DNA of 64,000 bases, from contig JAGTXZ010000010.1 in NCBI GenBank assembly GCA_018398575.1, forward strand, positions 1,426,001-1,490,000. Reading direction: 5' to 3'. The position numbers and the translations under genes were made by a program. The stretch is from Ampelomyces quisqualis. Its lineage: Eukaryota > Ascomycota > Dothideomycetes > Pleosporales > Phaeosphaeriaceae. The notes under the pieces were generated by a model that did no database searches, was not told where the DNA came from, and saw only the letters and a list, made by a program, of their open reading frames with translations. Below are positions 31,956 through 43,300 of the stretch, in pieces. Positions within the stretch are counted from its first letter, which is position 1. Each line of letters begins with the position of its first letter.

Positions 31956-33648
31956 TCACAATCCCCCCAACACATGCTCTCGATCCCACTTCGCCGGCTT
32001 CTCAAACAAACTCCTCACCATCTCCCCTCCCCTCGTCGCCAATACAGACAATAGCGTATCGCTCAACTACACCACCACATTAGCGTTCGTGCCTCGCCCA
32101 TCGTCTGTCCGGAATGGGGAAACTTACACCATGCGTCTTCTCACAACACCCCTGCAGCCACACCCCCGCATCCTCGCTGACCCTTCCATCCTCAAAACGA
32201 ATCCTATAATCCCTTCCAACACTCCACTTGCCGTCCATAGAGTCGCCGCCCGGCATGGCATGTCGCGCGTCTTTGAGAAGCGTTTCGTGGAGGTCGCGGA
32301 AGTAGCCCGTCGCAACGAACACGGCATCCACATCGAGAACCTCACGCTGTTCGCTCGCGCCAGGAGTGTCGGAGAGATACAGCGGGGAAGAATCCTGCAT
32401 GTGTAAACGAATACCCTCTTTAGCCACGGGTGAAGCTTCGACCGCCACGACGCGGCGGTGCGGCAGGATGCGGTGCGGCCACTGGGCTTCTTCTGCGCGC
32501 GAGTTGCCGTGGCGGATGCGCTGCATGTAGAGTGTTTCGTAGATGTGTTCGAGAAGCGGGAGGCGCACGACGCCGTAGTTTGTTCCCTTGTCTTCTGTGA
32601 GGGTGGCGCTGCGGAGCTTGGGGGCTTGGTTGTAGGTGCAGTCGATGCGAGACGGGTTGAAGATTTCGTTCACGCTAACATGCAGCGTTAGCAGTCAGTG
32701 TATGAGGGGAACGAGAGGTGAAACTGACAAGGGAGAGTCATCGCTGGGTCGGAGTGCACCGCCTTTGATGAGCAGGCGGGTTCGGGAGTTGGGGTAATTG
32801 GCGTGTAGGAAGTCGAAAATTTCTGCTGCACTTTGTCCGTTTCCGACGACTGCGATGTTGTAGGGGGCTTGGTGGTCCTTGAGAAGTTGCTTGGAGATGT
32901 GCTTGAACTTTGACGAGTGGATGACCTTGGGATGGTTGGTAGGGAATGGCTTCGGGATGTTGGGTCGTCCACCTGCGGAAATCACCACGTGCTTCGTCCT
33001 TCGCGTCTCGGTACGACCAGTCTGGTTGTTCCGTGAAACCACAGTGAAGGTATTGATTTCTCCGCTTGCTGACTTTTCTGGCATCACCTTGATGACCTCC
33101 TGGTCGTACGAAACTACCTCGTCAAACCAACTTGCGCACCAGCCCATGTAGTCTTCGTACTCCACACGCGCAGGGAGAAACGTGTTGAGGTTGGCAAAAT
33201 CAACCAAATGGTTCTTCCGGTGAAGGTAGTTGATAAAAGTGAACTCACTCCGCGGATTTCGCATGGTCGCCATGTCCTTCATGAAGGTGATTTGCATCTT
33301 CGCGCCCGGTAAAAGCATGCCCGCATGCCATGCAAATTGCGACTGCTTTTCGAGAAAGGCAACCTTTGGTGGTCTCCCTTGTAGACCTGGGACGTCCTCG
33401 AGCGATGGGTCTGTCCCGTCCAGCGCGTCATGTAGAGCAACGCCGATGGCCAGCGACGCTGGCCCAAACCCAACGCATATCAGATCATGTAGCTCTTCTT
33501 CTGGGGTAAACCGGAGATGCGACCGGTTTTCAAACGCCGGTAAATAGCTTTCGTCGATGTTTTCGGCAAGGAACCCGGTGTATGCTTCTTGCGAGGTAGG
33601 CGTAGGACCATTAAACACACCTGACGCAATGTCGGCGTGAGGACTCAT
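31956..33648 (-). CDS. sidA: L-ornithine N5-monooxygenase, siderophore biosynthesis (SidA)
   Basis: FAD- and NADPH-dependent enzyme hydroxylating the delta-amino group of ornithine, the first committed step to hydroxamate siderophores. Three exons, 33648-32729, 32674-32128 and 32066-31956, give 525 residues. The FAD-binding Gly motif is VGFGPASLAIG at residues 59-69. The substrate/flavin region includes FAWHAGMLLPGAKMQ and FMKDMATMRNPRSEFTF. The NADPH Gly motif is VVGNGQSAAEIF near 267-278, and the ATGYF block is at 428-432. The third exon supplies the conserved C-terminus LSDTLLSVLATRGGEM and beyond, which follows THG as in the family. Without it the frame runs into an unrelated tail ending RRWARHER. 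It is adjacent to an ABC transporter and a ferrichrome-type NRPS. Iron repression is suggested by two upstream GATA-factor sites. Confidence 0.95.
32067..32127 (-). other. sidA: sidA intron 2, 61 nt
   Basis: Donor GTAAGT, branch GCTAAT, acceptor GTGTAG; phase 0. Joins EKTHG to LSDTLLSVLA. Confidence 0.9.
32675..32728 (-). other. sidA: sidA intron 1, 54 nt
   Basis: Donor GTCAGT, branch GCTAAC, acceptor GTTAG; phase 2. The join reads DDSPFVNEIFNP, a conserved SidA block. Confidence 0.92.
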
Positions 33649-34236
33649 GCTAGCTTGGTGACAAAAGTAGCTGCGAAACGTCTGCAGGCATATGTAAGTA
33701 AGTTAGTCCCATGTTACGTGGAATCTTGGCTTACATTCGGATGTGAACACAAAACTTCTTTGCCAGCGCTTGCCCGTCACTGCAATGAGGATGCGTTACA
33801 GATTGGGCAATCCTTTGGTTATTGCTGGATGAATTACCACACCGATTTGGATAGAGACGGATTGTCGGCGGCTGCTGTGGTGAACAATGACGTGTGAACT
33901 AGATGCGCCACAGGGCTTAGGTAAACACCCTCCTTGCTAAGACACTGTGATACCAGTCTCTAGATGTATCTCGAATGAAGAGATGAGGCAAGAGCTGCGG
34001 GCTTATGTGGTAATGTCGTAGGTGGTACTGCTACCGTGGCCGGGTTACGAGCCAGCGTGGGTACAGCTCTCATCACCCCAGCCCGGGCGCCAGGAGTCAG
34101 GACGGCCTGGTAGCCAAATTTGCGCTCGGTACCATCGATGCCATCAAAGATCTGCGAGGCCAGAAGATGATTCGACACTTGCTGTACGTAACGGTGCGTC
34201 CCAAGATGGCGCATGCATGCCACGGCAATAGTTTTC

Positions 34237-34245
34237 ATCTGATAA
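34237..34245 (+). promoter_or_regulatory. Iron GATA-factor site ATCTGATAA (SreA/Fep1/Urbs1 type)
   Basis: Exact match to the extended consensus ATCWGATAA bound by fungal iron-sensing GATA repressors. It is 589 bp upstream of the sidA start codon. Confidence 0.7.
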
Positions 34246-34420
34246 CGATAATGATCAATCAGGTGAAGGCTCAGAGTGAAAGCCGCTAGAAGCGGTCCAC
34301 ACCAAGCAGAAGGCGGTCATGGTGCAGGCAAATTTTTTCGAATGCGCGAAACGTGGGATGATGCGCAAGGGCCAAGGCGCATGATGACGGAGCCAAGGGG
34401 GAGAAAAATACCTTATCACG

Positions 34421-34429
34421 TTATCAGAT
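34421..34429 (-). promoter_or_regulatory. Iron GATA-factor site ATCTGATAA (minus strand)
   Basis: The plus strand reads TTATCAGAT, the exact complement of the ATCWGATAA consensus. It is about 0.77 kb upstream of sidA and 176 bp from the other site. Confidence 0.7.
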
Positions 34430-34784
34430 TGACTTTTTCGCCCAAGCCGACGATCTAATCAGATCATCGTGGCGTTGCTGCTCGCTTAGGCTAGTCCGTC
34501 GGCTTAGGACGACTGCGGCGCTTGACCCATCCTCGAGCCGTCGCCGACATCATATGCACTATTGGGCTCGCTTGACTAGATGATGAGCCAGGTTAGATTA
34601 TGTAGGTAGGCGATGCACATAAAAGAAAATAGTGGACAGCTTGAACTGGGTCTTCTAGAACAGGCAATGAACGTGGAATGTCTCTGTAGCCGAAGTGCCG
34701 GACCATAAACACTATATGAAAAGCGCAGGCCATGTCAATGTCGGACTGTCGTGAAATACATACTGTAGTCGGAAACAACATAGC

Positions 34785-37700
34785 TCACTCCAACTCTTGT
34801 GCCGAGACCATGGCAGTGTATATACCTCCCAAATCTACAAGCTCGTCGTGCCGGCCTTGCTCGACGATTTGGCCCGCATCAAATACAAAGATTCGATCGG
34901 CATGCTGTACACTGGCTAAACGGTGAGCGATCATGATGGTAGTTCGGCCGATCGATGCTGCGGCCATGGCTTTTTTGACATCTCGCTCGGTAGTGGCGTC
35001 AAGCTGCGATGTTGCTTCGTCAAGCAGTAAGATCTCTGGATCTCGTATGAGAGCTCGGGCAATCGCAAGGCGTTGGCGTTGGCCGCCCGACAGCTTTGAG
35101 CCATGTGCGCCAACTTCAGTATTGTAGCCTTCTGGCAGACTCATTATGAAGTCGTGCAACTCGCACTTCTTAGCAACAGTGATTATCTCCTCATCACTTG
35201 CTTTGGTATCGGGGCGTCGACCGAGGCCGATGTTGAACTTGACCGTGCCTGGAAAAAGATCGGGTTCTTGTTCCTGCAAATGGTCAGCACGGCAATACTT
35301 GCGCTGTTCAAAGGTACTTGGAACACTTCGCGTAGCCCCTGAAATAATTCCTGAGTTTTTTTGAGCCGAATAGGTACCGTCACTTACCACTAGAGCTAGA
35401 CGTGCCCGGTGGGTCATCACCGACTCTGTGCGGATATCATGGCCGTCCAAGAATACTTGCCCCGATGTTGGATCGAAGAATCGCTCGATCAGATGGATCG
35501 TGCTCGATTTGCCGGCGCCAGAGCGTCCGACGAAAGCAACGTATTCCCCTGGGCGTATCATGAAGGAGACATTGTTGAGTGCTGGCACTCCGGGTCGAGA
35601 CGCGTAAAAGAAATTAACGCCTCGGAATTCAAGTTCTCCTTTGGTGCCTACGCCAAAGGTACCGTATGCTGCAGATGAGCTTGCAAGCAGACCTTCTTGC
35701 TCTTCGGAGTCTGTATGAACTAAGCTTCTTGAAGGGACTGATTCCGTGATGATACTTGGCTTCTCGTCGTGAAGTGAGAATACGCTGTGTGCTGCAGCCT
35801 TTGCTCGTGTCACTTCAGGTGCAAGGCTGAAGAGCTGGCCAGCTGCTTGCGCTGAGAAGAGAAGCGCGGGTAAGACGATAAAGAATTCTTTCTGATTGTA
35901 GTTGCCATTGCGCACTTGCTTCGAGCCCCTGCGCAGTCGTTGTCAGTTCTGGTCCGTACCTTTCTATCAAGGACGTGCAGCCTCTACATAGAATTACAGA
36001 CGACGTTGCAACAGAAACGGTACGATGTATAGTCAGGGCCACTTACCACCAATATGCAAGTGAATAAACAAAGTAGGTAACAGACAGCGAGAACGCCAGC
36101 AAAATATTACCGAGCAAGCTGAATCTCAGGTGCTCGTCGTACGGTTTGCGGATGGCTTCTTGATAGCCTTCGAAGAAGTGTTTTTCAAGACCAAAGGCAG
36201 CGACTATTTGCATAGATGAGGTTGCTTCAGATGCTAATGCTGCGGCTTCGTTGTACGCTGTTTGATGATGTTCCTCCGCAATGGCCAAAATGCGAAGTCG
36301 CAAGAAACCAGCCAGGAGCATGATTGGCACAGCGGCCAGCAGTACGATGGCGATCTTCCATGCAACGATATGAGCCAGGATGATACCCCCGATGATGGAA
36401 GTGGCAACGGAAAATACGGTGCCTAGAATAACACCTGATAGACCACTGATAGACCCACTATCCATGTTGATCTTAGCCATGAGAGCGTGATGTGAGTGGC
36501 CTGGCTTTGAAAACCAAGCTATGTCTTGCTGCAAGATTGTACGGAAAGACACGTCCCGGACACGTAGAACTAGATTCTCCGAAACGATACCGAAGGCAGT
36601 TTTGCCAAATCCGTGTGACAACAGCGCCGTCATTGCAAGGCCAAGGAAGAGTAGGCAGTAAAATGCAATCCTGGACGTTAATTCGCTTGTGCCAGAAGTG
36701 TTGTTGAGAAGCTCTACGAGATTACCAAACAGTATTGCCTGTAGGATGGTCAATGACCTTGCATTCAAGCTGTTTGGATGTGCCACCGGACGCTTTGGCG
36801 TAATGTGAGCTCTTCGGGGTAAAAACTGACCTCTCCGATAATTATCCCACCACTAAGTACAGAGCACACGAGTCCCACAACAATCGCCGGGGACTCGTTA
36901 CGACTTAGTCTGACACACCTCGATATCAAATTTAATGCGCTATGGCTAGGAGCGTCGAGCGCTGAGGCAACTTCCGCTGAAGCAACGGCTTCAGTACTTT
37001 CGTCCGAATGTGACTGTTCTTTGTGGCTCGATTGAGAACTAGACACGATGGATGGTGCGACCGATCCCTCGCCTCGTTTCTCAAATTGTTGTGCTTGTAC
37101 CAGCTCCGCATAGACACCGTTGGCTTGGATCAGCGCTTCATGTTGACCTTCCTCCTCAACAATTCCGTCTCTCATAACAATGATGCGGTCGGCGTTTCGT
37201 ACCGTGGCCAGCCGATGAGCAATCACAATTGTCGTTCGACCACATGCTGATGAGGAGCGCTTCAAGTTCTCAAGTACTATAGCCTCACTAGTGCCTGAAA
37301 CGAGTCATTATCTAGCTCTTATGTGTAGTTGATGAAAGCCAAAGTGACAAGCGGGTGGCGTGTAAGATATAGAGCAACAGGCGGATATACGGGGAAAAAG
37401 GTTGGAGATCGAAAATGATTTGAGTAGAGAAGGGGGCACATACCATCCATAGCACTTGTGAACTCGTCCAGAAGTAACAGAGCTGGATCGCCAACTAGCG
37501 CTCGAGCAAGTGTGATTCGCTGCTTTTGTCCGCCGGAAAGCTGGGACTGTGGTCCCGATCCAATCTTGGTGTGTATGCCATTCGGAAGACGCTCAATGAA
37601 GTCACAATGCGCTTCCTTGGCTGCTGCTTCGCACCTCGAGCGCGCTTCCTCGTCTGACAACGACTCGCGCAGACCAAGCCTAATATTCTCAAAAATCGTT

Positions 37701-39305
37701 CCTGTGAACAATATCGGATGCTGAGTTACGAGCGCAACATTGGACCGAAGGCTTTGAATGTTGAACGATTTCAGAGCGTCTTGCCCAAGAGATATGGCGC
37801 CGTGCGTAGGATCGTAAAACCGCGTGAGGAGCGAGATGACAGTCGACTTACCAGAGCCGGACGGACCGACAAGACCAGTCAGTTGGCCAGGAATGAAACG
37901 GAGACTGACTTCGTTGAGGATGCGGACCATTGGGCGCGCAGGGTAAACAAACGAGACAGATGAAAAGACTATGTCTTTCTCAAAGTGCGTCTTTCTCGCT
38001 GGTTGGCCTTTGACCGAGTAGACGTCAATGTTAGTGGTTGGGTGGTCAAGGACTTCGAGAACAGACTGGCCGGCAGCTGCACTCATTGCGAAGGTCTGTA
38101 TGAACGGTCCGAAACTGCCGAGAACAAACGAGGCGTCCAGTATCAGGAAGACTACTGCGTAAATTGTACCTGCCTCAGCACTCCCTTTCCTGAGACGATC
38201 GCCGTACCAGAAGGCTAATGCATTAGTTGCATAGGCAACAAAGTATACGGATCCCAACATGATCGCTCCGGCGGCACTCTTACTGACTCCGATCTGCAAA
38301 GCCGACTGAAGATGAAGGACATGCTCTTCACTAAGCTGGTCGAACAAACCGAAAGCCTGAACAATTTGCACCCCTCTGATTGCACTTTCCGCCACGGCGG
38401 ATGCTTTCTCGGTGTAAATGGCTGCCTGTTTGGACAGTTTAGACACCATTTTTGTGCCAAATATGACAACGCAAGTCATTGAAGGTATGACAGTGACGAA
38501 CCTACACAAATCAGCAATGATTCCAGCGAAAGGAAGACCCTTTACAAACTGGGGCTGGGTGTGCTTACATGACGCCAGTGAGCCTCGCATTGAGTGAGAA
38601 GCCAACGGCGAATGCAGATATGAAGTAGGATACGGAGGCGATGAATAGTCCGACTTTTTCAGATGTACCGAGTTGAATGGTTTGGGTCTTCTCGGTCAGG
38701 ATGTTTGCCATATCAGGAGCTACAGTATCAAAATAGGCCATTTCCATTCCCAAAGCGCGATGGAGCAATTTCTCGCGCAGCTGTCGTGAAACACGCTCGC
38801 CAATGATGGCCCAGCATACAGCCCAACACCATGTCACTGCAAAGTAACAAACTGCAACTGACATGAGGCGCACAAGGAGATCTCTTAGCTCATCTGCAGG
38901 TGGAGGAAAGTTGTTGATGATGCGCCCAAGTATCACGCCAATGAGCGGAAGAGGAATTCCGGCGGCCATGGCAAGTAACACACCCATTACAAGAACAGTC
39001 CTCGACCTGAAGTCATCCAGCGGCCGGTAAAGTGCGAAATACGACGTCTTGAACGGGTTCAGACCAAGAATTTGCTTGATGAACGCTTGGCGGATTGCCA
39101 CATGGTCGTGAAACAGTGGCTGGACAGTTGCCAAAGATGGCTCGATTTGCCTCTCCCATTGCGTACTGCGTCGCCTGGAAGCAGCATCTTGGAAATCGCC
39201 GTCTCCATGTTCTAAAAGGGGCTGCGTCTCCGCGTGTGCTGCGATGGCGTCAACGGAGATGCGTCGGTGATGCGCCACAGGCGACGCGGAGTTGTGTATA
39301 TTCAT
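34785..39305 (-). CDS. Full-length ABCB-type (MDR) ABC transporter of the siderophore cluster, 1326 aa
   Basis: Six exons (39305-38569, 38501-37444, 37294-36831, 36738-36047, 35928-35388, 35273-34785) give TMD1-NBD1-TMD2-NBD2. NBD1 has Walker A GPSGSGKST near residue 461, signature LSGGQKQR near 564 and Walker B LLLLDEFTSAMD. NBD2 has GRSGAGKSS near 1120, LSGGQRQR near 1224 and LLLDEATSQLD, so both sites look competent. H-loops are in VIAHRLATV and MIAHRLASV. The start is ATG 39305. The protein resembles the MDR-type transporters often found beside fungal siderophore NRPS genes. The likely cargo is a ferrichrome-type siderophore, an intermediate or a breakdown product, which is inference from location. 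It is divergent from the NRPS over a 1.0-kb shared promoter with an iron-GATA site. Confidence 0.92.
35274..35387 (-). other. ABC transporter intron 5, 114 nt, free of stops
   Basis: Donor GTAAGT, branch CTGAC, acceptor TTGCAG; phase 0. The length is a multiple of three with no in-frame stop, so only homology shows it is an intron. Removal gives the Q-loop ALVEQEPDLF; retention would insert 38 residues there. Confidence 0.8.
35929..36046 (-). other. ABC transporter intron 4, 118 nt
   Basis: Donor GTAAGT, branch CTGAC, acceptor GCGCAG; phase 2. Joins SLAYW to WGSKQVRNG. Confidence 0.8.
36739..36830 (-). other. ABC transporter intron 3, 92 nt
   Basis: Donor GTCAGT, acceptor CTACAG; phase 0. 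Joins GGIIIGE to AILFGNLVELL at the start of TMD2. Other AG choices break the frame. Confidence 0.75.
37295..37443 (-). other. ABC transporter intron 2, 149 nt
   Basis: Donor GTATGT, acceptor TTTCAG; phase 1. Joins the D-loop TSAMDG to TSEAIVLENL. Confidence 0.8.
38502..38568 (-). other. ABC transporter intron 1, 67 nt
   Basis: Donor GTAAGC, branch GCTGAT, acceptor TGTAG; phase 2. Joins TGVM to FVTVIPSM within TMD1. Confidence 0.85.
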
Positions 39306-40334
39306 CAACGCGATGATCAGATTTCGATGCAGATGTCAGAGTGGCGGCGATTGCCGGTGGGAATGAGCGTGAGAGCCATAGGTGATGCCGATGTTATCAC
39401 CTGGCTGCTGTTGATGTTTCGGACGTCAGTCCGCAAAGGGCTACGAAGTATGACACGCCACGGTCATTGCGGCTTAGTGCCTTGGCAAACGACAAGATCC
39501 AGGTACCGTGATTTGCATGCATGCTTCGTTCGCACGTTACAAGGCGACATGTAGACTACTGTGGATACTCATCAAGTGCCATTGCTGTACGGAGCAGTGA
39601 GCATCCAGAGCTGCCTATTTCCTTGCACCTGGTCATGTACACCGTATTGGGTTTGGATACACCGGGACCTTGTTCCAGCATAATCTTATCTGATCAGATT
39701 TTTCAGCTGCGCTAGGCTTCCCACGGCCTAGCCTCGCAACTCTGGACGCTGCCACCCGCCTCGTGCTGCCCGTCCAGTCCATGACGTGGGCACTTCGACG
39801 GTGTGCGTTTGCCCCTGACAGATATTCCGTCGGCGTGGGAAGAGACTTGCAATGGGGCCAGAATTGCTCGTCGCTATTGGACCATGTCGGCCGTACGCCG
39901 TCGCACTTGGCCATCTTTGCGTCGATGCCATCAAGCTAAACGTAGTCGCAGTGGAGCTCGTCTAGACCTCTCTCTACTGTTCGGCCGTCTCCCAGACATT
40001 TTTGCGCCTGTCTTCACGCTCGCTCAAGGTTTGCCTGACCATCCATGTCATCTCATGGGCTCCATTGAGCTGTTCATGCCTACACTAATAACACTGGCGA
40101 ACACAGCACTTGCAGAGTCGACCAATCATCGTGCTGCGATTTTTCATCCACAAAAACGTGCCAAGAGCTTTTACACCCAACCCTCGCCAGAGTCAAATGC
40201 TGGGAACTCGGTTTCACAGGCATCTGTTTTCGCAAGCTGAAATTCTGTCCGTTGTCGTGCAAAGCGACCTCACGGAACCTCCAGCTTAGTCATACTTCAC
40301 GAACACTCCATTGTCTATACGACCATCCACCAAC
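39306..40334. promoter_or_regulatory. Bidirectional promoter, ABC transporter / NRPS
   Basis: 1.03 kb between two divergent starts. It contains an exact iron-GATA site (39686-39694), which sits in the palindrome ATCTGATCAGAT, and a CCAAT box at 40122-40126, about 210 bp upstream of the NRPS ATG. No other gene recognised. Confidence 0.7.
39686..39694 (-). promoter_or_regulatory. Iron GATA-factor site ATCAGATAA (minus strand)
   Basis: The plus strand reads TTATCTGAT, complement of ATCAGATAA, an exact match to ATCWGATAA. It is 381 bp upstream of the ABC gene start and 641 bp upstream of the NRPS start, so one site could serve both. Confidence 0.7.
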
Positions 40335-43300
40335 ATGTTGCGAAAACGGGATCGGACGGCGAATCAACACCTATCTATAATCAACCCAGATCCAAAATTA
40401 ATCACAGGCGCGGACCTCCTACACCATTTGGTAGCGCCGCCGTCTACTGCTACCGCCATCGATTTCCTGGAAGACGGATCCAATCAGCGGAAGTTTTCTT
40501 ACAAGACCTTGCATGCTTTGAGCGATGCTCTCGCGCAAAACATCGCTAGGGTGTTGGAGAAGCTGGAACATGCTTCCTCCATCATTCCTGTGCTTCTACC
40601 GCAATCTCCCGAACTCTACATTGTGCTACTGGCGATCTTGAAAGCAGGCAAGGCTTTCTGTCCTCTGAGCCTCGATGCACCAGCGGAACGTCTCGACTTC
40701 ATCCTGAACGATATCTCTGCCGATCTGCTGATAACGAATTCGGAGTGTGGGTCATCTTGTTCCATAACATCAGATGTCATCACACTTTACGTAGATCAGG
40801 AGTCTTTTCAAGGCGGAGAAATCAGCGCGCGAACATTAGGAAGCGTTAGGACCAGAGACCTTGCATACGTTCTCTACACCAGCGGCTCCACTGGACGACC
40901 GAAAGCTGTGAGCATATCCCATCGTGCAGCAACACAGAGCCTTTTAGCCCACGATCGCCACATTCCACATTTCACTCGCTTTCTTCAGTTCGCTGCACCC
41001 ACGTTCGACGTTTCAATATTCGAGATCTTCTTCCCGTGGTATCGAGGATGTACCGTGACTAGTCGAACCCGCGCTCGGATGCTCGATGATCTCTCAGACT
41101 CAATTTGTATCCTTAACGCGGACGCAGCTGAGTTGACACCTACAGTAGTCAGTAACCTCCTCGATGGCCGACAGAGCGTGCCAAATTTGCGGCTCCTGCT
41201 CACCATAGGTGAAATGTTAACACGGGATGTCGTGGAAGAGTATGGTAGCTCGGAAACGAAAGATGGCATCCTATGGGCGATGTACGGACCTACTGAGGCT
41301 GCAATCCACTGTACCCTTCAACCCCGAATCTCGACCGATGCGTCTACCCAGATGATCGGTTTTCCACTGGACACTGTCTCCGCGTTCATAGCCCTTCCGG
41401 CTTCTGAAGGTCAGAGCTCGACGCTCTCAATTTTGCCTGTTGGCGAGGAGGGAGAGCTTGTTGTGGGTGGGCACCAGATTGCTGACGGGTACCTCAACCG
41501 TGCCGAACTTACCGCGGCATCATTCATGCATCACCCACAACACGGCGCTCTATATCGGACTGGCGATCGAGCGAGGTTACGCGACGATGGCACTATCGAA
41601 TGCTTGGGACGCATCCTGAATGGACAGGTGAAGCTGAGAGGCCAAAGAGTAGAGCTTGGCGAGATTGAACACGTGATTATGAAGACTTTAGGCTGTCGCG
41701 CAGCTGTGGCTATGGTCGTAGATGAGGCGCTGGTCGCTTTCTGCGCCATCGGTTCATGCCAAGTATCGCGAACACACGTTGTGCAAACATGCAAGCAGTG
41801 GCTCCCGGGTATCATGATCCCACACGATGTAATCTTTGTGCATCGCATGCCACAGCTTCCTTCTGGGAAAATCGACCGCAATGCCCTTATCACGATGCAT
41901 CGACACGAATTGCAGCGTGGTCAATTCGAGCAGAAAAATTCAGACTCGGACACTAGCCATACTGTGCTTGATACACTCAAGCTCCAGCTAAGACATGATG
42001 TGACACCAGAGTCTACGTGCGCAGACACAGGGCTTGACTCTCTCCAAGCAATTCGATTGGCTTCCACATTACGAGCAAAAGGTTATCAGATCACTGCAGT
42101 ACAGATTCTCGCCGCAACTACTCTACATGAAATCATGCAGGTTGCTCACCTTGCTCGGCCAGACGAAACTGTTCCTCCTTCGAGAGAGCCCGATTCCACA
42201 GCGTATACACTGCAGGACCTCCCGGAGCTGGAATCGTGGCAATCGGCCATTGATCATGTCCTACCATGTACTCCTTTGCAAGAGGCGATGCTGGCGGAGA
42301 CGGTTTCCCGACCCAGTGCATATTGCAATTGGGTCGAAGTGGAACTCTCTGAGAAGTACACTTTCGAGCAGATTCAAGTAGCTCTTCAAGCTGTTGCGCA
42401 ACGTAACGAGATCTTGCGTTCTGGCTTTCACCCCACAGTCACACGAGGAGTCGCTTTTGTGCAGGTCGTGTGGCAAGAGCTGACGGGATTCCAAATTCAG
42501 CAAGTGAGTGCCTTTTCCAGGCCCCATTGTGTGGGATCCAGGGAGTCCTTGCTACGACCACTGATCGTCCAAGTAAGGACACACCTTGTGAGGCCTCGAA
42601 TTTTGTTTCTGATGCACCACGCCATGTACGACGGATGGTCTGTTGATCTCATTGTCCGGGATCTAGGGTTGCTGCTCGAAGGCAACCGTATTGAGGAAAG
42701 GCCACAATTTCGCGAGGTCGTGCAATTTCATCACAACTATAGCAGGGCTTCTCGGAGTCTAGATGAACATTACTGGGCCAGACTCCTGTGTGATCGTCCC
42801 GAAATACCACTGCCAAACTTCAATGGTCAAATCCTCGAGGAAACCCCGACTCGCTACCTCGCACATCGATCTACAGTCGGGCTGAGAACGTTACTCGAGC
42901 GGTCCCGGAAGCTCGACATCAGTCCCCAGGTCTTCTTCCAGGCCGCCGTCTCTTATATCCTTAGTCTCTATACATGCTCAACTGATGTTGTTATTGGAAA
43001 TGTTACGTCAGGCCGAACCATTCCTGTGACGGGAGTAGAACACATCATCGGTCCTTGCATCGCCTCACTGCCATTTCGTCTCCAATTCAGCGAGCTGACC
43101 ACGGTACGAGACATTTTAGGCGGTACACACCAACAGAATCGGAAGAATCTGGAACACTGCTCACTTCCACTGCGTTCTATTGCTAAAGCGGCGAATGTGC
43201 GTGCAGGAGCGCGTTTGTTTGATGTGTTGTTCGTGTGGCAGCAATCTCTGCAACAAAATGATGATCTTGCCAGTTCTGCGTGCGTGGTGGACAGCGCAGA

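Larger units (their letters stand above)
33649..34784. promoter_or_regulatory. sidA upstream region
   Basis: 1.1 kb between the sidA start and the stop codon of the ABC transporter. It contains two exact ATCWGATAA sites (34237-34245 and 34421-34429). A CCAAT box on the sidA sense strand (complement of ATTGG at 33802-33806) is about 155 bp upstream of the ATG. No protein gene recognised. Confidence 0.7.
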
